From NCBI RefSeq assembly GCF_040750475.1, contig NZ_JABJVY010000004.1:1-64000 (forward strand): DNA of 64,000 nt, written 5' to 3'. The position numbers were made by a program, and so were the translations under genes. The stretch comes from Amorphus sp040750475 (GTDB lineage Bacteria; Pseudomonadota; Alphaproteobacteria; Rhizobiales; Amorphaceae). The notes below the pieces were generated by a model. It saw nothing but the letters and a program-made list of their open reading frames with translations, was not told where the DNA came from and did no database searches. Shown here in pieces: positions 36,856 through 45,497 of this stretch (position 1 is its first letter; each line of letters begins with the position of its first letter).

Positions 36856-38750
36856 TAGACGGCTTCCTTCATGGCGGGGGCGAGACCGGGGGCACAGACG
36901 AAATGGCCGGGCGAAACTTCGACCAGCACCGGTTCCGTGTCGTCATCGAGCCGGTAAGGTTCCGGCCAGGCGGAGGGGGTGGAGGCCCGGCTCTTGGCCA
37001 GGTGTTCGAAATCGAGCGGATGGTCGAGGCTCGCTTCAGGCACCGCGGCCAGCAACGCCTCGGTATAGGGGTGCTGCGGGCGGGCGACGATTTCCGCCGT
37101 CGGACCGAACTCCACGAGCCGTCCCTTGCACATCACCGCGACACGCTCGGAGAGATAGTCGACCACCGCCAGATTGTGGCTGACGAACAGATAGGTCAGC
37201 CCCAGCTCCGCCTTCAGATCCTGCAGCAGGTTGAGGATCTGCGCCTGGACCGACACGTCGAGCGCGGAGACCGGCTCGTCGCAGACCACCAGGTCCGGGC
37301 GCAACGAAAGCGCGCGCGCGATCCCGATGCGCTGACGCTGACCGCCGGACAGCGAGTGCGGATAGCGACGCAGATAGCGCGCATCGAGCCCCACCAGCGC
37401 CATCAGTTCGCGCACCCATTCCGACCGCTCCGACGGCGTTCCGACGCCATGGATGATCAGCGGCTCCATCAGGATCTCGTTCAGCGTCATGCGCGGATTG
37501 AGCGAAGAGAACGGATCCTGGAAGATCATCTGAACCCGGCGGCGATAGTCCATCAGCGCACTGCCGGTGAAGGTCGCAATATTCTCCAGCCCATTGCCGC
37601 GATCGAACTGCACCGACCCGCTATCGAGCGTGAGCGCGCGCATGACGGCCATCGCCGTGGTGGTCTTGCCGGAGCCCGATTCTCCGACGAGGCCCAGGCA
37701 TTCGCCGCGATTGACCGTCAGCGAGACCGCGTCCAACGCCTTCAGGACCCGCCTGCCGCCGGAGCCGAAAAAGCCCCCCTGACGGAGCTGAAACGTTTTG
37801 GAAATGCGGTCGACGACCAGCAGCGGGCCCTTCGCCCCCTGGCCTTCTTGCGAGGCTTTCGCCTCCACCTTCTTGGACAGCAGCCCGCCGATCTTCGGCG
37901 CGATCGGCCGGATCGGCTCCAGCCGCTCCTCAGCCCCCATATGAAAGGTCGGCACCGCGTGCAGCAGCGCCTTCAGATAGGGGTGCTCCGGATTTCGGAA
38001 CACCGCGTCGACCGGCCCAGCCTCCATCACTCGGCCCTGGTAAACGACCACGACCGCATCGGCCATGTTGGCGACCACCCCGAAATCGTGGGTGATCAAC
38101 AATACCGACATCTGAAGCTCCGCCTGGACGTCGCGGATCAGCTTCAGGATTTCCGCCTGGATCGTCACATCGAGCGCCGTGGTCGGCTCGTCGGCCACCA
38201 ACAGCGCCGGCCGGCAGATCAAGGCCATGGCGATCATGGCGCGCTGGCGCAGCCCGCCGGAGAGCTCGAAGGGATAGGTGTCGAGGGCTCGATCTGGATC
38301 GGGAAACTGAACCAGCCGAAGCATCTCCCGGGTCGCCGCGCGCGCCTCCGCGTCGCCGAGCTGCTGGTGCAGCTTCGCCGCCTCGCCGATCTGGTCGCCG
38401 ATCGTATGCAGCGGCGACAGCGAGGTCATGGGCTCCTGGAAGATCATCGCGATGCGATTGCCGCGAATCTCCCGCATCGCGGAGCCGTTGCGGTCCAAAG
38501 CCGCGATGTCGACCGGGCTGCCGCCTCCGGCCGGGTCCTGGAACAGGATTTCGCCGGACGCGATCCGGGCGGCGGGAGGCAAAAGACCCATCACCGCCTG
38601 GGAAATGGTCGACTTGCCGCAACCCGATTCGCCGACGAGCGCCACGGTCTTGCCATTCGGAATATCGAACGAGACCCCGTCCACGGCGCGTGCCACGCCG
38701 CTATCGGAGTGATACTCCACGCACAGGTCTCGAACCGAAATAACGCTCAC
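36855..38750 (-). CDS. Fused double ATPase of the peptide-type ABC transporter (OppD-OppF)
   Basis: This 631-residue protein has two complete nucleotide-binding domains: Walker A GESGCGKST at 40-48 and GESGSGKTT at about 356-364, each followed by an ABC signature (LSGGLRQRAMIAMAL and LSGGQRQRIGIARAL) and a Walker B aspartate. It replaces the separate OppD and OppF ATPases. The GTG at 38750 has GGGAGG 5 bp upstream, so the longer frame (61 more codons) is rejected. It is the first gene of the transporter operon. Confidence 0.88.
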   Translation of the reverse strand: MSVISVRDLCVEYHSDSGVARAVDGVSFDIPNGKTVALVGESGCGKSTISQAVMGLLPPAARIASGEILFQDPAGGGSPVDIAALDRNGSAMREIRGNRIAMIFQEPMTSLSPLHTIGDQIGEAAKLHQQLGDAEARAATREMLRLVQFPDPDRALDTYPFELSGGLRQRAMIAMALICRPALLVADEPTTALDVTIQAEILKLIRDVQAELQMSVLLITHDFGVVANMADAVVVVYQGRVMEAGPVDAVFRNPEHPYLKALLHAVPTFHMGAEERLEPIRPIAPKIGGLLSKKVEAKASQEGQGAKGPLLVVDRISKTFQLRQGGFFGSGGRRVLKALDAVSLTVNRGECLGLVGESGSGKTTTAMAVMRALTLDSGSVQFDRGNGLENIATFTGSALMDYRRRVQMIFQDPFSSLNPRMTLNEILMEPLIIHGVGTPSERSEWVRELMALVGLDARYLRRYPHSLSGGQRQRIGIARALSLRPDLVVCDEPVSALDVSVQAQILNLLQDLKAELGLTYLFVSHNLAVVDYLSERVAVMCKGRLVEFGPTAEIVARPQHPYTEALLAAVPEASLDHPLDFEHLAKSRASTPSAWPEPYRLDDDTEPVLVEVSPGHFVCAPGLAPAMKEAV

Positions 38751-39051
38751 TTGTCCTCCCAAACGGCCGAATCCCGACAGTCCCGTTCGCGCCAACCTCT
38801 TTCCCGGCCGGTCACGACCGCCGTCGGCGCCCGCTTCGACGGTTTTGGTGGATCCCACGATCGCTATCCCCTCGACGGAGCGCGGATCACCAAAGCCGGC
38901 CATTTTGTGGCACCTAACCGATGCCGTGTCCAATTAGAAACACGCTTGGTTGGAAATCGTGCGGCAAAGACGCGGCCGTCTCGGCAATTTAGCCGCCGTT
39001 TGCCCCATTGGGCCAGTTTCGGAAGCTAGGGACCTGGTTGTGGCTCCACAT
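38751..39051. other. Intergenic region between transporter operon and cyclase gene
   Basis: These 301 bp hold the ATPase ribosome site and presumably the operon promoter. I see no gene and no strong hairpin. Confidence 0.3.
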
Positions 39052-41067
39052 CTAGAGGCTGTCGATCGCCGGATCCGGCTTGCGGACGTGGGACCAGTCG
39101 ACATCGATAAGCCGCCAGATTTCCACCAACGCCTCGCGACCGGGTAGGTGAGCCGCCCCGACCGGCTCGCGGATCACCGGCACCGTCAGCCGGTTCACCG
39201 TTTCCTCGCTCGCCAATATGATCGCGTCGGCGCAGGCGTCGATGTTGCGGCCGAAGGATTCCAGCCGCGAGGCCACGTTCACCGTATCGCCGACGATGGT
39301 GTAGTTTACCCGGTCGGGCGAGCCCAGATTGCCGACGATGACGGGGCCGGAGTGCAAACCGATTCGGATCCGCAAGGCCGGCTCGCCCTTAGCTCGCGCC
39401 TCCGCGGCTGCCGCTTGCACGGTCCGCTTGATCGCAAATGCCGCGCGCACGGCATGGTCGGCATGATCGACAACGTCATGTTCGGCCCAGAACGCCATCA
39501 TGCCGTCGCCCATGAACTTGTCGACGATGCCGAACTCTTCCTCCACCCACTTCACCAGTCCGGCAAAATGGGTGTTGAGCCGAGCCGAGGCCTCTTCCGC
39601 GCTCATATGTTCCGACAGCGCCGTAAAGCCGACGATATCGGTAAACAGCACCGTCGCCTGCTGGGAACGGCTTCGGGTCGCTTCCGCGAACCCGCGCTGA
39701 ACCAGCCTCTGAACGAGTTGGCGGGGCACGTACATGGAAAAGGTCCTGAGCCCTTCCACCATCGCGTTGAAGGCCCGCGCCTCCGAATCGACCTCGTGGA
39801 TCCGGCTTTCCGGAAGTCGCCGCACCGATTCGAACTCGAAGCGGGCAATGCGATCTGCCTCCGGCGCAATCCGGCCGATGGCCCGGGCCACCAGTTTACC
39901 GGCGAAGACGGCAACGATCAGCGAGAGGATCAAAAGCCCCAGCCCGACCACGAGCGAACCGCGCAGCCGGTGCAGCTCGTCCATCATCTCGTATTCGGGA
40001 AAATCGAGAACCGCGATCCAAGGTTTCGGGCCATAGCCCTCTAAGGTCTGGAGCATGACCACGTAGTTTTCACCATCCGCCCGCAGACTGCTCACGGACA
40101 CGCCGGCCGCCCACGCCCGCTCGAAACCGTCCAGAGGCCGACGCGCATTGAACGCGCGCAAGACAGGATCGCCCGTGTCGGCCAGCGGCACCGTCGGATC
40201 GGCTTCGCTGGACTTGATGGGCACGAGTTGGCCGGCCCGATCAGTGTAGGCAAACACCGTGTCCCAGCCATAGAGCAGGGCCACGGCACCATTATTTTCT
40301 CGACCGATTTCCTCGACCACGCGGCTGAAGCCATCGATCCCGACGGCGGCGACGACATAGCCGTCGAGACGTCCGTCGTGCGTCAGGGGCGCCGCGACGT
40401 TCATATAGGTGGCGCCGTCGACGTGCACCGGCGGCCCCCACCGGGGCACGTCTCCCGGCTTGATGGTGCCGAGCGCCTTCTTGATCAGAGGCGAAATCAC
40501 GCGCCGCTCGTCTGCGGTGCGGAACGTGCCGCCCTTCTCCCGGTAGATGCCGCTCGCTTCGAAATCCTTGGTGTAGAACACCACGGCCTCGATGATCGGA
40601 GCGCCGGACAGGACGCCCTGCACCAGCGCCGTTCGCTTCTCCGATGCCTCAAGCCCAATCTCACCGGCCGAATAGAACCGCGCAAGCTGAGAAACAGCGG
40701 GAGCGACGGTCTCCACGCTGCCCTTGATGCGCTCTTCGAGCGCTTCCATCACCAAAACCGCGTTCTGGTTCAAGAGCGAGTAGGTGTTCTGGAAATTGGC
40801 GGCGACGGCGAGAAAAAGCACGCTCAGCAGCGAGATCGCCACCAGAAGGCCGGACGTGACCGCCAAAAAAGTTGCCAGCGAGAATTTCGGCCACCGGCGA
40901 CTGGCCTGGGCGGAGGACGCAAATCCCGAATAGGCACCACCCGACGAGCCGTCTCCGACGGACACCGCCGTACCGCCATGGCCCAAGATCGCAGCGCCTG
41001 TCTCATCGGCGCCGCGAGACTCCGGTGCTTCGGCCTTATCCGGCAAGCGGGCTCGTCGTTTCCACAC
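39052..41067 (-). CDS. Membrane-bound class III adenylate/guanylate cyclase with Cache-like sensor
   Basis: This 671-residue protein has a membrane span near 66-90, an extracytoplasmic Cache-like sensor (about 95-365), a second span (about 375-398), a HAMP-like linker and a C-terminal cyclase domain (about 465-640). The metal aspartates lie in LFTDIVGFTAL and FMGDGMMAFW, and the transition-state region in NYTIVGDTVNVASRLE. Lys before MGDG and Asp in VGDT favour ATP, so cAMP is the probable product. The N-terminal 60 residues look disordered; the start is a GTG and may be further in. Confidence 0.85.
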   Translation of the reverse strand: MWKRRARLPDKAEAPESRGADETGAAILGHGGTAVSVGDGSSGGAYSGFASSAQASRRWPKFSLATFLAVTSGLLVAISLLSVLFLAVAANFQNTYSLLNQNAVLVMEALEERIKGSVETVAPAVSQLARFYSAGEIGLEASEKRTALVQGVLSGAPIIEAVVFYTKDFEASGIYREKGGTFRTADERRVISPLIKKALGTIKPGDVPRWGPPVHVDGATYMNVAAPLTHDGRLDGYVVAAVGIDGFSRVVEEIGRENNGAVALLYGWDTVFAYTDRAGQLVPIKSSEADPTVPLADTGDPVLRAFNARRPLDGFERAWAAGVSVSSLRADGENYVVMLQTLEGYGPKPWIAVLDFPEYEMMDELHRLRGSLVVGLGLLILSLIVAVFAGKLVARAIGRIAPEADRIARFEFESVRRLPESRIHEVDSEARAFNAMVEGLRTFSMYVPRQLVQRLVQRGFAEATRSRSQQATVLFTDIVGFTALSEHMSAEEASARLNTHFAGLVKWVEEEFGIVDKFMGDGMMAFWAEHDVVDHADHAVRAAFAIKRTVQAAAAEARAKGEPALRIRIGLHSGPVIVGNLGSPDRVNYTIVGDTVNVASRLESFGRNIDACADAIILASEETVNRLTVPVIREPVGAAHLPGREALVEIWRLIDVDWSHVRKPDPAIDSL

Positions 41068-41165
41068 CCTGGAGCCTGTTGAAAATCACCGCACGGGCAG
41101 CGCCCACTCCCGGTAGCTGCAAACTGGAGCCGTTATAGTAGAGGAATTCTAATATTCAAATTGGA

Positions 41166-41198
41166 GATCGGGGCGGGAGCCGTCGTCGCGCCCCGATC
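41166..41198 (-). terminator. Hairpin downstream of glutaryl-CoA dehydrogenase gene
   Basis: GATCGGGGCG (41166-41175) pairs perfectly with CGCCCCGATC (41189-41198). On the minus strand it follows the stop by 10 bp and precedes TCCAATTTGAATATT, a weak U-rich tail. Confidence 0.5.
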
Positions 41199-41207
41199 CG
41201 ATGTCGC

Positions 41208-42422
41208 TCAGGAAAACGCCTGAATGCCGGTCTGGGCACGCCCCAGGATCAGCGCATGAACGTCGTGGGCACCCTCATAGGTGTTGACCGTCTCCAGATT
41301 CACCATATGGCGCATCACCTGATATTCCTCGGAGATGCCGTTGCCGCCGTGCATATCGCGCGAGATCCGAGCGATATCCAGGGCCTTGCCGCAGTTGTTG
41401 CGCTTGATCAGCGAGATCATTTCCGGGGCCATCTTGCCCTCGTCGAACAATCGGCCCACGCGAAGCGCGGCCTGCAGGCCGAGGCTGATTTCAGTCTGCA
41501 TGTTGGCGAGCTTGAGCTGAACGAGCTGGGTCGCGGCCAGCGGGCGATCGAACTGCTTGCGATCGAGCGTGTACTGGCGCGCGGCATGCCAGCAGAATTC
41601 GGCCGCGCCCATGGCCCCCCAAGCAATGCCGTAGCGGGCGCGATTGAGGCAGCCGAACGGCCCTTTGAGACCCGCAACGTTCGGAAGCAGGTTCTCCTCC
41701 GGCACGACCACGCCGTCCATGACGATCTCGCCGGTGATGGAGGCGCGCAGCGAGAGCTTGCCGTCGATCTTCGGCGCCGACAGGCCTTCCATTCCCTTTT
41801 CCAGGATAAAACCGCGGATCTGGCCATCGTGAGCCGACGATTTCGCCCACACCACGAACACGTCCGCGATCGGCGAATTGGAAATCCACATCTTGGAGCC
41901 GGTCAGCTTGTAGCCGCCGTCGACCTTGTCTGCGCGGGTCTTCATGCCGGCCGGATCGGAGCCCGCATCCGGCTCCGTCAGCCCGAAGCAGCCGACGAAC
42001 TCGCCGGAGGCCAGCTTCGGCAGATATTTCTTGCGCTGGGTGTCGTCGCCATAGGCATAGATCGGATACATAACCAGCGAAGACTGCACGCTCATCATCG
42101 AGCGATAGCCGGAATCGACCCGCTCCACCTCACGCGCGACCAAACCATAGGACACGTAGCCGGCCCCTACGCCGCCATATTCCTCCGGGATCGTTACCCC
42201 CAGAAGGCCGAGCTCGCCCATTTCGTTGAAGATGGCGCGGTCGGTATATTCATCGCGGAAGGCTTCGATGACCCGCGGCTGCAACCGATCCTGCGCATAT
42301 TGATGCGCGGTGTCGCGGATCATCCGCTCCTCTTCGCTGAGCTGATCCTCCAACAGGAACGGATCGGGCCAGGAAAAGGACGGGCGCGACGCCTTAGGCG
42401 CGGAATCCGCAACAGAACTCAT
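41208..42422 (-). CDS. gcdH: Glutaryl-CoA dehydrogenase
   Basis: This 404-residue acyl-CoA dehydrogenase oxidises and decarboxylates glutaryl-CoA to crotonyl-CoA in lysine/tryptophan breakdown. The GcdH-specific features include FGLTEPDAGSDPAGMKTRA, GSKMWISNSPIADVFVVWAK, DRKQFDRPLAATQLVQ and the catalytic Glu in VNTYEGAHDVHALILGRA. ATG 42422 and a GTG two codons upstream (AGGAG 4 bp before it) are both possible starts. Confidence 0.9.
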   Translation of the reverse strand: MSSVADSAPKASRPSFSWPDPFLLEDQLSEEERMIRDTAHQYAQDRLQPRVIEAFRDEYTDRAIFNEMGELGLLGVTIPEEYGGVGAGYVSYGLVAREVERVDSGYRSMMSVQSSLVMYPIYAYGDDTQRKKYLPKLASGEFVGCFGLTEPDAGSDPAGMKTRADKVDGGYKLTGSKMWISNSPIADVFVVWAKSSAHDGQIRGFILEKGMEGLSAPKIDGKLSLRASITGEIVMDGVVVPEENLLPNVAGLKGPFGCLNRARYGIAWGAMGAAEFCWHAARQYTLDRKQFDRPLAATQLVQLKLANMQTEISLGLQAALRVGRLFDEGKMAPEMISLIKRNNCGKALDIARISRDMHGGNGISEEYQVMRHMVNLETVNTYEGAHDVHALILGRAQTGIQAFS

Positions 42423-42675
42423 TCTCACGTGTCTCCTAGACGAACGACAAAACCGGATTTTGTGCGCACACTATAGGGGCGCTTTGCCTGCGGGCAAGCT
42501 CACCCTCGTCTCCGACTGGGGCCGGAACAAGTCAAAACGGAACGAACCGTTGATTCCGTTGTCGCGCCGACTGATCTAGGGTCGGGAAGGCAAGGCCGAT
42601 CGGACCCACGGCAACGGCCCCACCCCGATCGCGCCTGCTGCCAAGCATCGCTCGCAAGACGTCCAAGGACCAGGA

Positions 42676-45318
42676 ATGAAAACGCAAACCGGCCAGACCA
42701 TCCGCCTCGAGGATTACCACCCGACGGACTATCTGATCGACACGGTCCATCTCGATTTTCAACTCGACCCCAGCCGCACCCGCGTGCTGGCAACGCTCGC
42801 GCTGACCCCGCGCCAGGACACCATCGCCGGCACGCCGCTGGTTCTGGACGGCGACGCGCTTACCTTCGTCGCAGCCACGCTTGACGGAGCCCCGCTTGCC
42901 GACGACGCCTTCGTCGCGACCCCGGACAGCTTCACCCTGAAGCGGCCGCCGGCGAAGCCGTTCGAGCTCACCATCGAGACCGTGGTCGACCCGACCGGCA
43001 ACTCCGCCTTGATGGGGCTGTTCCGTTCCAACGGCACCTACTGCACCCAGTGCGAGCCTGAAGGCTTCCGCCGCATCACCTATTTTCTCGACCGGCCGGA
43101 TGTCCTCGCCGTCTACACCACCCGCCTGGAGGGTCCGCGCGCGGAGGTCCCGGTCCTTCTGTCGAATGGCAACCCGATCGAAAGCGGCACGGTCGGCGGC
43201 GATCGCCACTTCGTCGTCTGGCACGATCCCTATCCGAAGCCGAGCTATCTGTTCGCCGCCGTCGCCGGCGATCTCGCCCACATCTCCGACACGTTCGTCA
43301 CCGCCTCCGGACGCAAGGTGGATCTCCGCATCTATGTGGAGAAAGGCAAAGAGGACCGCTGCCACTGGGCCATGGACAGCCTCAAGCGCTCGATGCGCTG
43401 GGATGAAGTCCGCTTCGGCCGCGAATACGATCTCGACATCTTCATGATCGTCGCGGTGTCAGACTTCAACATGGGCGCGATGGAGAACAAAGGCCTCAAC
43501 ATCTTCAACGACAAGTACATTCTGGCCGATCCGTCGACCGCGACCGACACCGACTATGCCGGCATCGAGAGCGTGATCGCGCATGAATATTTTCACAACT
43601 GGACCGGAGACAGGATCACTTGCCGCGACTGGTTCCAGCTCTGCCTGAAAGAGGGACTGACGGTCTATCGCGACCAGGAATTCACCTCCGACGAGCGTTC
43701 GCGCCCGGTCAAGCGCATTGCCGACGTCCGCACCCTGAAAGCGCACCAGTTCCCGGAGGATGCCGGCCCGCTCGCCCATCCGGTCCGCCCCGAAACTTAC
43801 CGCGAGATCAACAACTTCTACACCGCGACGGTGTACGAGAAGGGCGCGGAGATCGTGCGCATGCTCGCCACGCGTCTCGGCGAGGACGGCTTCCGCGCCG
43901 GCATGGATCTCTATTTCGAGCGTCATGACGGCGAGGCGGCCACGATCGAGGACTTCCTCGCCTGTTTCGCCGATGCCACCGGCACCGCGCTCGACGACAT
44001 GATGCTGTGGTACCGACAGTCCGGGACCCCGACCGTCACGTCGAGCGGTCACTGGGACCCGGAGAACCATCGCTTCACCCTCACCCTCTCCCAGCAGACG
44101 CCCCCCACGCCCGGCCAGAGCGAGAAGACACCGTTGCCGATCCCGATCCGCTTCGGCCTCGTCGGCCCGAACGGCGACGACATGGAGATCGAGCGGGTCG
44201 AAGGGGCGGAGGTGTCCGGTGACGTGCTGCTTCTCACCGAAGCGGAGCAGACCATCGTCTTCCACGGCCTCGGCGCACGGCCAATTCCGTCGCTCCTGCG
44301 TGGATTCTCCGCGCCGGTGCGGCTCGTCCGCCAGGACGGGCGCGACGACCAGCTCTTCCTGCTCGCCCACGATCGCGACCCGTTCAACCGCTGGAACGCC
44401 GCGCAATCGCTCGCCATGGACCACCTGACGGCGGCCACCGCGGCGGTGCGCGACGGCAAGCAGCCGCAAGCGGATCCCGACCTCTTCCGCGCTCTGCAGA
44501 CGGTCGCGACCAACGAGAGGCTGGAGCCGGCCTACCGGGCGCTGGCGCTGCAATTGCCCTCGGAGTCCGACATTTTCCGCGAGATCGGAACGGACGTCGA
44601 CCCGGCTGCGATTTCCGCCGCGCGGCGCGCGTTCAGAGCGGACATGGGCGCGGCCCTCGCCCCGACTTTCCGCTCGCTCTACGACAGTCTGGCCGACGAC
44701 ACGCCCTACCAGCCCGATCCTGTCTCGGCCGGCCGGCGTGCGTTGCGCGCGGTCGCACTCGACTATCTGGCGGCCGCCGGCCTCGATAGCGTCGAGGAGC
44801 TGGCGAAGCACCACTTCGACAGCGCGCGCAACATGACGGACCGGCTCGCCGCCTTGTCGACGCTCGCCATGAACGGAATGCCATCCGCTGAGGATGCGTT
44901 CGATGCCTATGCGGTGATGTTCAAGGGCGATGCGCTCGCCATGGACAAATGGCTGACGATGCAGGCAATGATCCCGTCCGACGATACCCTCGACCGGGTC
45001 CGTCGCCTGATGGATCATTCCGCCTTCTCCATCGCCAATCCGAACCGGATCCGTGCCCTGATCGGAGCCTTCGCCACAGGCAATGCCGTCGGCTTCCACC
45101 GTGCGGACGGCGCCGGCTATCACTTCCTGGCGAGCATCGTGATGGAGCTCGATTCCAAGAACCCGCAGGTCGCCGCTCGCCTGCTCGCCTCCTTCCGCTC
45201 CTGGCGCTCGCTGGAACCGGGCCGGCGCGCCGCCGCTCGCACCGAACTGGAACGGGTCGCCGCGCGCTCGGGCCTGTCGACCGACACCAGCGACATCGTC
45301 AGCCGGATGTTAAGCTAG
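42676..45318 (+). CDS. pepN: Aminopeptidase N (M1 family)
   Basis: This 880-residue zinc metallopeptidase of the bacterial PepN type has GAMENKGLNIFN (about 267-278), the zinc motif HEYFHNW (HExxH variant written HEYFH) with the second glutamate in LKEGLTVYRDQEF, and EKGAEIVRMLATRLGEDGF with the catalytic Tyr. It removes N-terminal residues from peptides in the cytosol. The length matches the E. coli enzyme (870). Confidence 0.94.
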   Translation: MKTQTGQTIRLEDYHPTDYLIDTVHLDFQLDPSRTRVLATLALTPRQDTIAGTPLVLDGDALTFVAATLDGAPLADDAFVATPDSFTLKRPPAKPFELTIETVVDPTGNSALMGLFRSNGTYCTQCEPEGFRRITYFLDRPDVLAVYTTRLEGPRAEVPVLLSNGNPIESGTVGGDRHFVVWHDPYPKPSYLFAAVAGDLAHISDTFVTASGRKVDLRIYVEKGKEDRCHWAMDSLKRSMRWDEVRFGREYDLDIFMIVAVSDFNMGAMENKGLNIFNDKYILADPSTATDTDYAGIESVIAHEYFHNWTGDRITCRDWFQLCLKEGLTVYRDQEFTSDERSRPVKRIADVRTLKAHQFPEDAGPLAHPVRPETYREINNFYTATVYEKGAEIVRMLATRLGEDGFRAGMDLYFERHDGEAATIEDFLACFADATGTALDDMMLWYRQSGTPTVTSSGHWDPENHRFTLTLSQQTPPTPGQSEKTPLPIPIRFGLVGPNGDDMEIERVEGAEVSGDVLLLTEAEQTIVFHGLGARPIPSLLRGFSAPVRLVRQDGRDDQLFLLAHDRDPFNRWNAAQSLAMDHLTAATAAVRDGKQPQADPDLFRALQTVATNERLEPAYRALALQLPSESDIFREIGTDVDPAAISAARRAFRADMGAALAPTFRSLYDSLADDTPYQPDPVSAGRRALRAVALDYLAAAGLDSVEELAKHHFDSARNMTDRLAALSTLAMNGMPSAEDAFDAYAVMFKGDALAMDKWLTMQAMIPSDDTLDRVRRLMDHSAFSIANPNRIRALIGAFATGNAVGFHRADGAGYHFLASIVMELDSKNPQVAARLLASFRSWRSLEPGRRAAARTELERVAARSGLSTDTSDIVSRMLS

Positions 45319-45330
45319 AGGAGATAGCTG

Positions 45331-45359
45331 GATTTTGGGCCGGCTCCCGGTCCAAAATC
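45331..45359 (+). terminator. Hairpin downstream of pepN
   Basis: GATTTTGGGCCGG (45331-45343) pairs with CCGGTCCAAAATC (45347-45359), one G-U included, around CTC. It is 12 bp past the stop but lacks a distinct T-run. Confidence 0.5.
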
Positions 45360-45411
45360 CCGAGCCGGCTTCGCGGGTTGACGGAAAATTAATCAAAACC
45401 CTGGACAACTG

Positions 45412-45473
45412 GATTCGCGTCGATTCAAATGCAAATGATTCGGCGCTAGCAAGCGCGATTCAATAGCAGAATC
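45412..45473. promoter_or_regulatory. Cluster of five GANTC (CcrM) sites upstream of pleC-like gene
   Basis: GATTC occurs at 45412, 45422, 45437 and 45457, and GAATC at 45469. CcrM methylates GANTC in this group, and methylation state controls several cell-cycle promoters. The cluster ends 24 bp before the kinase start. Confidence 0.6.
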
Positions 45474-45497
45474 AAGCCAGTTTCAGGGGATCTTGCC

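Noticed and set aside
38751..38933. 61-codon N-terminal extension of the fused ATPase
   Set aside because: The GTG at 38750 has a strong ribosome site and starts exactly at the ATPase domain; the extension has no ATPase character.
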